DNA from: Palleniella intestinalis | Lineage (GTDB): Bacteria > Bacteroidota > Bacteroidia > Bacteroidales > Bacteroidaceae | NCBI RefSeq assembly: GCF_013166595.1 | Contig: NZ_JABKKG010000005.1 | Location: 64,083-128,082, forward strand | Length of the DNA: 64,000 nt | Direction of reading: 5' to 3' | Part shown: positions 52,069 through 59,523 of the stretch, one piece after another | Layout of the letters: each line of letters begins with the position of its first letter | Position numbering within the stretch: the first letter of the stretch is position 1 | Notes under the pieces: generated by a model | The model's input: the letters and a program-made list of their open reading frames with translations, nothing else | Database searches by the model: none | What the model was told of the DNA's origin: nothing | Program-made: the position numbers and the translations under genes

Positions 52069-53007
52069 CTACCTGATGATTTTTTTGCCGTTCTTGATGA
52101 GTATGCCCTTTGCATTGTCCGCAACACGCTGACCGGCGAGGTTGTAGACAGCATCAACAGTTGCATTTGCATCAGTATTTACAGAGCTGATTGAAGTAGA
52201 TCCACCCTTGACATAAGCTGTCACGCTTGCCACATCAAGAACGAGAGGAAGTTCTTCGGCTGGATTTTCTCCTGCATACTGGAGAACAATCTCTTTTATG
52301 GTTTCACCACTTGCACAATCCTGTGTGAGGTCAACTGTATACGTTGTTTCTCCTGCAGGAAGCCCCTTGTACATAGTCTTTTCAGAAGTAGTCACCACAA
52401 GATTTATCAAGACAGCAGGAATAGGGGCATTTGTAGTAAGAACGATCTTCTCCACCTCTTTGCCTTCAACGCCCTGACAAGCAACAGAGCCCCACTTGTC
52501 CTTGACATACTTGATGACACCACTTGTTACAGGAGTCACCACCTCGGCAGACCATGACTGTGGCATCTCGTAATTTGTTTGTTTCCTCTTACCGTCCTTG
52601 TCTATAAGGTTGCAAGCGATAATCTCAACCTTTCCGACATCAGGGATGTTGCAAGCCTGAAGACCAATCTTATTGATTGTCTCCACTCCATCAGGAACAA
52701 AACCTTCCAAAGTAGTTGTCCCTTGTGCAAAACCACCTCTCCAATAAGCATCGTTAATGCAGAACTGAAGTTTCTCGACGGGAGTGTCCGCACTGACAAC
52801 AACCTCGTAGGAAGGATAGTCTGCCACGTTGAACGGCTCTGTAATCAGGTTGACCATCGCATACGCATTCGTGTAGTTAAACTCGACATTGCCTGTCAGG
52901 ACAGCCTGCAGTTCGGCATTCCATTTCTGAACAAGAGACAATTTTGTCTGTGCGTTAACTGTCACAGCTGCAAGAAGCAGCACCATTGAAAGTAAATTCT
53001 TTTTCAT
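52069..53007 (-). CDS. Exported protein of unknown function with short Prevotella-type C-terminal tail
   Basis: The 312-residue protein has a signal peptide (ending VTVNAQ) and two beta-rich segments that look like carbohydrate-binding or lectin-like domains but match no family I can name. It ends VYNLAGQRVADNAKGILIKNGKKIIR, given in part as AKGILIKNGKKIIR, a tail common on exported Prevotella proteins and related to T9SS sorting signals. It lies between GH5 and GH43 genes in the xylan run, so a xylan-binding surface role is plausible. No catalytic motif was seen. Confidence 0.6.
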   Translation of the reverse strand: MKKNLLSMVLLLAAVTVNAQTKLSLVQKWNAELQAVLTGNVEFNYTNAYAMVNLITEPFNVADYPSYEVVVSADTPVEKLQFCINDAYWRGGFAQGTTTLEGFVPDGVETINKIGLQACNIPDVGKVEIIACNLIDKDGKRKQTNYEMPQSWSAEVVTPVTSGVIKYVKDKWGSVACQGVEGKEVEKIVLTTNAPIPAVLINLVVTTSEKTMYKGLPAGETTYTVDLTQDCASGETIKEIVLQYAGENPAEELPLVLDVASVTAYVKGGSTSISSVNTDANATVDAVYNLAGQRVADNAKGILIKNGKKIIR

Positions 53008-53035
53008 GAGTAGTTTGATTATTTAGGTTAAACAA

Positions 53036-54301
53036 CTATTTCTGTTCGGCATATTCCTTGAACCAGTGGTACATCTGCCATGGACATGCCTCCGGGTCAT
53101 TGAGGAATGTGTAGCTGCCTTCTGTGCCTGGCTCTTCCTTGAAGTTGGCAAGGTCTTCCGATGTTGTTGTGAAGTAAAGCCATGAGACGTTGCCAGACTC
53201 ATCGGCAATCTTCTTGAAGTTCGCACCGAAGCCCATGCCGCCGGCTGTGCCTGTGATGCCTTTGCCCCATGTATGCTTATAATGTGCCGGTGCCCAGTCA
53301 ATCTCTGTGACCATGATAGGGTTTGTCTTTGCCACGCAGCCTACGAGGTCATCCCAGCCTGCCTTGAATTCACCATAGCCCTTTGTCGCAACACCACCGC
53401 CTTCGCCGGTGTCACCCTCACTGTCTGAGCCGTACCAGCCCGGATAGCAATGAACAGCGAAACCGAAATTGTTGTCCTTGATAGGATGAGCGACATAGCC
53501 CTGATAGTTCTGCTGCCAGCACTGTCCCGGCACCCAAATCACATTGGCTTTCGCACCATTGTTACGTATCACGTCGATAACCTCCTGGAAGAACTTTGTG
53601 GCATCAGCCTTGTTTGCTGCCGGCTGCCAGTGGTCTCCGCACACGTTGACCGGCTCGTTGGCAAGCTCAAACATGATGTCGGAATTGTTCTTCACAAACT
53701 CATGGTTGGAAACATAGCCCCACACCTGCTTGAGATACTGATGGTAGGAGTCATTCAAATCTATTCTCTCAGGGCATACTCCCGGCGGGCGCATAACGAC
53801 ATAGCAGCCTTTAGAGATGTAGTACTTAGCCATTGCAAGGAACACTTCATCGAAATATTTCTTGAAACGCTCCATACTGAAAGCTGAGATGTCCGCCTCT
53901 GTACCGTCTGTCTTCTGTCCCGGTATGTTGCTCCAATACGGATCCATGTGCAGACGGACAAAATTCAGTTTCCAGCCTGCCTTCAGGATTCCGTCAAAGA
54001 TGTTCTGCTTGTAATTGAGACATGCCTTCACGTCATAATTATCCCACGTGTACTGGTCAAAATAAGGCGAATAAGTGTCAGTGAAGCCATGGAGATTGAC
54101 TGTCTTGCCTGACTGATCAGCAAGGAAGCGTCCCTGCACAGACAGTTGTGGCAGTGCCCCAATGGATACTTCCGGAATTTCCGGTCCTTTAGGTAACTGT
54201 GGATTCTTAGGTGCACTGCCCTGCATGAAGTCCGCCTCATACTTTGAGCAGGAGGCAAGCGCCAGACATGCAGCAATAACGCAATATAAGATTTTTTTCA
54301 T
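53036..54301 (-). CDS. GH5 glycoside hydrolase lipoprotein
   Basis: The 421-residue protein has a lipoprotein signal (ALASC, Cys18) and a GH5 TIM barrel. The acid/base Glu216 is in MFELANEPVN, the nucleophile Glu333 in IMVTEIDWAP, and the conserved Arg region is NFVRLHMDP. The lipid anchor and the position downstream of xyn10C suggest a surface enzyme acting on xylan or mixed-linkage beta-glucan; the GH5 subfamily cannot be decided from motifs alone. It follows xyn10C after a 134-base gap with an inverted repeat. Confidence 0.88.
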   Translation of the reverse strand: MKKILYCVIAACLALASCSKYEADFMQGSAPKNPQLPKGPEIPEVSIGALPQLSVQGRFLADQSGKTVNLHGFTDTYSPYFDQYTWDNYDVKACLNYKQNIFDGILKAGWKLNFVRLHMDPYWSNIPGQKTDGTEADISAFSMERFKKYFDEVFLAMAKYYISKGCYVVMRPPGVCPERIDLNDSYHQYLKQVWGYVSNHEFVKNNSDIMFELANEPVNVCGDHWQPAANKADATKFFQEVIDVIRNNGAKANVIWVPGQCWQQNYQGYVAHPIKDNNFGFAVHCYPGWYGSDSEGDTGEGGGVATKGYGEFKAGWDDLVGCVAKTNPIMVTEIDWAPAHYKHTWGKGITGTAGGMGFGANFKKIADESGNVSWLYFTTTSEDLANFKEEPGTEGSYTFLNDPEACPWQMYHWFKEYAEQK

Positions 54302-54335
54302 TTGATAGTTATATTTATACTGTGGTTATAGGTTT

Positions 54336-54428
54336 ACGGTTGTAGGTTATTGGGGTAAGGTGGCAGTGGCTATGGATTGTCAGGATAATCACCAAACCTT
54401 CAACCAATAACCCAAGACCTACAACCGT
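54336..54428. repeat. Inverted repeat between xyn10C and the GH5 gene
   Basis: ACGGTTGTAGGTTATTGG (54336-54353) pairs with the segment 54404-54428 (CCAATAACC, a 3-base bulge, then ACCTACAACCGT). The loop is 50 bases. It follows the xyn10C stop directly and could reduce read-through or protect the upstream mRNA. Confidence 0.65.
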
Positions 54429-54435
54429 CAAAGAA

Positions 54436-56586
54436 TTATTTTCCGCTCAGACCGTCAGCATAGCCTGCATAAGTATGCTTGCGGTGATAGTTGATGTCCC
54501 ATGCTCCGATAGGCTCACCTGCACGCCATCCGGAGTTGGCAGGGCTGTCGGTCAAGCCCCATACGCAGATGCCCCACTGCTGCTCGACAGGGATTATCTC
54601 GAGATACTTCTGGACAATCCACTTGTAGAACGCAGCCATCTTGTGGTGCTGTTCCTCAGTGACATTCTCAGTCTTGATGCCTTCACCGAAAGCCTTCGGC
54701 ACAATACCCATATCCAGCTCGGAAACGCGGATGAGCTTGCCTGAAGCTGCAAGGATGCGGAACATGTTTTCTATAGATTCCTCCTGTCGCTTCTGGTCAT
54801 TCTCGTCAAGCATGAACGAAACGTGCATCTGTGTGCCGATACCGTCAATCTTCGCGCCGGCATCCTCCCATTTCTTAATCCAGTTGACCATACTCTTCAC
54901 TTTCTTGTTGCCATCCCACCAAGACTCGAGGTTGTAGTCATTGATGAACAACTTGAGTTCTTCAGGATTGCCGCCTGCCTCTTCGAAGTATTTGCGTGCC
55001 TTCTTCTCGGCGAGGACAACGAAATCAATATCGCCAAGGATGTCCTGCCAATAGAAGTTATCGCCCTTCACACCGTTGTCGTCAGGATTGTCGGCGTGCT
55101 GCAGCGCATAGTTGCCCTGACCATCGTCACCGGCACCACCGATAGGCTCGTTGACAAGATCCCATGCTTTGACTCTGCCTTCAGTAGCATTCATCATGCC
55201 CTTAATCCAGTTGTCCATAGCCTGTGTGAGAGCTTCCTTCTTCTCTTCAGGAGTGAGAGGGATGGAGTTAGCAGATTTCTCATAGTAAACTTTGAGGTCA
55301 TCAATCCAAAGTTGACCGGCATATTGACCGACATTCAAGTTGATATTAGAGCGTGCATCTGTCGGAGTGATTGAGAGGTTAACCTCTTTCCAATCTGTCG
55401 TCACATTGACATTTCCTGCACCAGACCATCCCGGAGACTCATAGGATAGTCCGAAAGAACCTGCCACAGAGCCTTTTACCTTCATTGAGATTTTGTAAGC
55501 AACATCAGGTGCATAGCCGGCAATCAGCTGTGGCTGTACATCCCAAGGATTCGCAGCTGCAGAAGGGTTGTCGATAAGCATGCACTTAGAGCCGTCAGGA
55601 CCTCCGTCAACAATAGAGAACTTATCTGCACCGTTACCTCCCGGCAGTTTTCCGTCATCAAATGTGTATTCCACCATATTAACCGGGATTGTGATTGCAG
55701 GAGCACTTTTATAGTATACGGTATAGTCATCAATGTAAATTTCCCCTGCAAAAGCACCGATGTTCAAGAGAAGGCGTTTTGCGTTGTCACCATTACATAT
55801 TGTACGCACTGTGACATCCTTCCAATCAGTTGTGAAATTAATTGGTTCGAAATCACCACATCCTGCGTAATTGTCTGGATTCTGGAGAGCCGCGGAGATT
55901 GAGCCTTCAGCAGACCCCTTGATTCGCATCTTGAGAAAATACTCCTTACCATTCTCGTAGACATAGCCTGTCTCACAGTTAACCTGTGCCTCCCAAGGAT
56001 TAGCCTGCTTTGGGTTATTGATAATCATCACACCGTTTTCTACGGTACGCGTATGGTCGTTACCCCATCCTCCGAGAGACACACCATCTGAAAAATCGGT
56101 TGTGAAGACATTGGTAGGAATGTTATCATCAGGGTCTACGTCCAGCTCCTTATCCGCCATAAGGCTTGTCAGGTACTTGATGTTCTGCTGTGAGTGCCAT
56201 ACGAGAGTATGTCCGTAAGGCAGAAGACCTGCACCGACAGCATTGTCGGTGAAGTCTTTTACTGTAGAGAAATTCATCACACCCTTGTCATCCACCACTG
56301 ATGCATACTTGAAGGCATTGCCTGTCACTACCTCATCGAAGTTGGAGACTGCAAGAGCATAGACAAGTTGTTTCTGGTTGAACTCCGAAGCCGGAACTGC
56401 GCCCGCCAACTTGAAGTTGGGATATTTGGCACGGTCCACGTATGTCTTCAGATGGTCGTAACTGTTGAGATACTCATATTCTTCTCCCTGGTTTGGGTTA
56501 GCGGTTGTGAATACCTCATATTTATCGTCTGCACAGGACATCATTGTCATTGCTGCCAGTGCATATAATACATGTATCTTTTTCAT
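54436..56586 (-). CDS. xyn10C: Surface GH10 endoxylanase interrupted by two CBM modules
   Basis: The 716-residue lipoprotein (signal MTMMSC) has a GH10 barrel split in two. Residues 40-150 hold the first part (FKLAGAVPASEF, GHTLVWHSQ with His131). About 155-440 are two related beta-sandwich CBM modules, each ending in a YIDDYTVYY or WIDDLKVYY strand. Residues 445-716 complete the barrel with the acid Glu480 in WDLVNEPIG and the nucleophile Glu623 in RVSELDMG. The insertion is the known architecture of Prevotella/Bacteroides Xyn10C and helps bind xylan at the cell surface. The gene follows xusE by 16 bases. Confidence 0.93.
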   Translation of the reverse strand: MKKIHVLYALAAMTMMSCADDKYEVFTTANPNQGEEYEYLNSYDHLKTYVDRAKYPNFKLAGAVPASEFNQKQLVYALAVSNFDEVVTGNAFKYASVVDDKGVMNFSTVKDFTDNAVGAGLLPYGHTLVWHSQQNIKYLTSLMADKELDVDPDDNIPTNVFTTDFSDGVSLGGWGNDHTRTVENGVMIINNPKQANPWEAQVNCETGYVYENGKEYFLKMRIKGSAEGSISAALQNPDNYAGCGDFEPINFTTDWKDVTVRTICNGDNAKRLLLNIGAFAGEIYIDDYTVYYKSAPAITIPVNMVEYTFDDGKLPGGNGADKFSIVDGGPDGSKCMLIDNPSAAANPWDVQPQLIAGYAPDVAYKISMKVKGSVAGSFGLSYESPGWSGAGNVNVTTDWKEVNLSITPTDARSNINLNVGQYAGQLWIDDLKVYYEKSANSIPLTPEEKKEALTQAMDNWIKGMMNATEGRVKAWDLVNEPIGGAGDDGQGNYALQHADNPDDNGVKGDNFYWQDILGDIDFVVLAEKKARKYFEEAGGNPEELKLFINDYNLESWWDGNKKVKSMVNWIKKWEDAGAKIDGIGTQMHVSFMLDENDQKRQEESIENMFRILAASGKLIRVSELDMGIVPKAFGEGIKTENVTEEQHHKMAAFYKWIVQKYLEIIPVEQQWGICVWGLTDSPANSGWRAGEPIGAWDINYHRKHTYAGYADGLSGK

Positions 56587-56602
56587 ACGTTTTCAGAGTT
56601 TT

Positions 56603-57634
56603 TTATTTTTTGTAAACCGGAGAGAATGTGCCGGCACCATTGCCACGACGCTGCCATACAAGAGTGTCCTCTGTTGCCACTTGTACACCACCGAAGTCTA
56701 CATTATATTTCAGATACAATCCGTCGCGGTCTTTGTTGCCCCATGCCTTTATCTCTGCCTTGTCCTTATACTCACCGTTGCCTGTTGCGGTCACACCCTG
56801 TGTGTTGGAAGAGATTGTGCACTTCTTGTCATCACCGAATGTGAGCAGCAACTCGCATTTATGGATTGTACCGTCAGAGAGTTTCACCTCAACCGGGCAA
56901 GTAACACTGTTGAGAGACTTTGTCGTTGTGGCATAGACCTCATCTTTCTCCACATTCTCCTTATGGCGGATGTTGGTTGTTGTTGTACCATTCACGGTTA
57001 TTAAGTCTTTACCGCGACGGAGCCAGTAAGCATGGTAAGGGTTGATGTACTTCACGCAGTAGAGCACATAGTCCTGTGGCAGGACTTTCCATGCGGAAAC
57101 ATCTGTGCGTGCCGGTGTCTCACCTGCATTGAACGGAGTTCCGGCAAGGATGCGGCTAGCACCAACCTGGTCGGTCATGCGCAGAGGTATCACGTATGAC
57201 GCTGTCAGAGCCTCCGGGTCAGCGAAAAATGCGTCAGTGAACTGAACATTCACGCGTCCCATGAATGAGCCGCCGTAATCAAGAGTGTTTGTTGACAGTG
57301 AGTAGTAGTTCTGCGGCATTGGCTTTACCGGAGTGACGCCATCCTCGAAATACAGTTTGTCGCACAGGCTCTCGTCAACAGTGACGTTCACCTTTATGTC
57401 GCCACCATTGTATGAGCCGCCCATTGTAGAGATAATCTGGCATTTGTGCTGATTGTCCATATCATTAAGCCCACCCTCGTCATATCCAAGGATGAGGGTA
57501 CGCACAGGATACTGTTCAGCGAAATATACTGAAGTTCCGCCCTCGTAGTCCGCAAATTTCTGGTCACCGTTCTCACAAGCGGCAAGAGAAAGCATCAGCG
57601 AAGCGAGTCCCATATATAAAATATTCTTTTTCAT
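56603..57634 (-). CDS. xusE: XusE-like surface lipoprotein (DUF1735-type)
   Basis: From the ATG at 57634 (MKKNILYMGLASLMLSLAAC) the protein is a lipoprotein of 343 residues. The N-terminal GTSVYFAEQYPVRTLILG segment is the usual start of DUF1735-type domains found in surface glycan-binding proteins next to SusD genes. The C-terminal half is a beta-sandwich ending DTLVWQRRGNGAGTFSPVY. Its position between SusD and Xyn10C genes is that of XusE in the xylan locus. It probably binds xylan; direct evidence is positional. Confidence 0.8.
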   Translation of the reverse strand: MKKNILYMGLASLMLSLAACENGDQKFADYEGGTSVYFAEQYPVRTLILGYDEGGLNDMDNQHKCQIISTMGGSYNGGDIKVNVTVDESLCDKLYFEDGVTPVKPMPQNYYSLSTNTLDYGGSFMGRVNVQFTDAFFADPEALTASYVIPLRMTDQVGASRILAGTPFNAGETPARTDVSAWKVLPQDYVLYCVKYINPYHAYWLRRGKDLITVNGTTTTNIRHKENVEKDEVYATTTKSLNSVTCPVEVKLSDGTIHKCELLLTFGDDKKCTISSNTQGVTATGNGEYKDKAEIKAWGNKDRDGLYLKYNVDFGGVQVATEDTLVWQRRGNGAGTFSPVYKK

Positions 57635-57679
57635 AAACATTTTTTCTATTAGAGGTTTTCAATTTTAATTTACCACAAC

Positions 57680-59482
57680 TTATTCCCAGCCTTTGTTCTG
57701 TTCAAGAGCACTCCATTTGAGAATCTCAGAATAAGGAATCGGGCCGAAGTACATATACTCCTTGTATTTGCGCTCTTCCACAGAAGGAAGGACAACATAC
57801 TGCAGTTGCTCATTAGCCTTGCTCACCTCCATACCGCGTGCTGTTTCGTTGAGCTTGCTGAAAGGAACATCCCAACGGCGAAGGTCATAGAAGCGTTGGT
57901 TCTCGAAGCAGAGTTCCAGACGGCGCTCGTTACGGATAAGCTCACGCATCTTGAGTTGGTCATTCTTGCACTCCTCAAGATAAGCGTCGCCATTGTCCAA
58001 GCCAATGCCTGCACGCTTGCGGAGAGCCTGCACCACTTCGTAAGCCGAGTAGCCGTGGCGCTTGTCCATAGGACCATAAGCCTCGTTGGCAGCCTCTGCA
58101 AATGCAAGGAACAACTCTGTATAGCGGATACGTGCATCATAGTGGTAAACCTTTGTTGAGTTGGAAGGGTTAAGGTTCACGTCTGAGCGAAGCATCTTAC
58201 GGAGATAGTAGCCCGTACGTGTTGACTTTCCGTTCTCCTTGTTCACTACGTCACTGTTTGTGCCGTAAGTGCCGGTGATGATTTCCTTCTTCTCTGCGCC
58301 GTAGTCTTTCACACCATTATATATAATGTATGCAGCGAAACGCGGGTCACGTCCTTCATAAGGATTAGCCTGGTCATATCCGCCTCTGTTAGCAGCGTCA
58401 TCGATAGGATAACCATTCTTCATCGGGAAAGCGTCAACAAGGTTCTGTGTAGGGTTAACAAGACCGTTGCCATAGAGTGACGGAGCATAGTTTTCTTGCT
58501 CGATGTCGTTGCTCTCGCCTTTTGAGCCACGCCAGATGATTTCTTTCGGGTCTTCCTCACGCTTCAGATTGTTCATCTCCTGTATATTGTCGTACCATGT
58601 CCATCCGTTGTCAGACATTCCTGACACACCACCGATATGGTCAAGGACTGTAGCAGCTGCCTTGGCAGCATCCTCGTAAGTGTAACCTGACTGCTGGCTG
58701 TAGGCAGGGCTGGCAGCAAACAACAGAACCTGTGCGCGGATAGCCTCAACGATTTTGCCGTTGACCTTTCCTGCAAGGTGGCTGCCGAAAGCACGGTTGT
58801 ACTCACCCATGTCAGCACCGATGGCAGCATATTTTGCAGGCACCTGGCTATTGCTTGTTATGTCACGATCCTCATACTGGAGAAGTTCCAGGGCTCTGTC
58901 GCAATCTTCAACTATGGATTTCACGCAATCAGCAAACGGTGCGCGTGCTATGTTGAAGTCTGTGTTCGCATCCTGGTATACCGGATGAATCTGCACACCC
59001 ATCAGTGCACCACCGGCTGTATATCCGGAATGAGCACGGAGCAGATAGTACATGTTAAGTGCGCGCAGTCCATAGCTCTCGCCAAGGAAATGGTCGCGGA
59101 ACATGATTCTCAGTGACTCAGAGTCCGCCCATTTCACTTTATCTGCGTTCTCAATCATGATGTTGCAGTACTGTATTGCGCTGTAACGGCTCTGCCACTG
59201 TGACATCGGGTCATTGTTTGATGCCCATGAGCCTGTCGCCATACGGCTGAAGGAGTTTGTCGCCACATTACTTACAGCATCATCCGTCGCCATGTCCGAA
59301 CCCGGCTTACTGCTGTAAGGCAGGAGCATGTATGCGTTGGCAATGATACCCTGTGCGAACGTAGGCTCTTGATACATTGCATCAATGTCACGCTGGTTTT
59401 CGATAGCAGGGTCAAAAAGGTCGTCGCAAGCTGTCAGGGCAGGCAGCAACGCTGCTGCTATGATTATATTTCTTATCTTCAT
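57680..59482 (-). CDS. xusD: SusD-family lipoprotein of the xylan system
   Basis: The 600-residue lipoprotein (LTACDDLFDP) has the SusD signature GESYGLRALNMYYLLRAHSG in the N-terminal helices and RNERRLELCFENQRFYDLRRW near the end. It pairs with the SusC-like transporter encoded 41 bases upstream and captures xylo-oligosaccharides. The symbol follows the conserved xusA-B-C-D-E-xyn10C order; the first SusD partner (62506-64000) and its SusC partner lie at or beyond the window edge. Confidence 0.88.
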   Translation of the reverse strand: MKIRNIIIAAALLPALTACDDLFDPAIENQRDIDAMYQEPTFAQGIIANAYMLLPYSSKPGSDMATDDAVSNVATNSFSRMATGSWASNNDPMSQWQSRYSAIQYCNIMIENADKVKWADSESLRIMFRDHFLGESYGLRALNMYYLLRAHSGYTAGGALMGVQIHPVYQDANTDFNIARAPFADCVKSIVEDCDRALELLQYEDRDITSNSQVPAKYAAIGADMGEYNRAFGSHLAGKVNGKIVEAIRAQVLLFAASPAYSQQSGYTYEDAAKAAATVLDHIGGVSGMSDNGWTWYDNIQEMNNLKREEDPKEIIWRGSKGESNDIEQENYAPSLYGNGLVNPTQNLVDAFPMKNGYPIDDAANRGGYDQANPYEGRDPRFAAYIIYNGVKDYGAEKKEIITGTYGTNSDVVNKENGKSTRTGYYLRKMLRSDVNLNPSNSTKVYHYDARIRYTELFLAFAEAANEAYGPMDKRHGYSAYEVVQALRKRAGIGLDNGDAYLEECKNDQLKMRELIRNERRLELCFENQRFYDLRRWDVPFSKLNETARGMEVSKANEQLQYVVLPSVEERKYKEYMYFGPIPYSEILKWSALEQNKGWE

Positions 59483-59523
59483 TGCGAATTACAATTTATA
59501 GTTGGTTCTGTTATGATTTTCCC

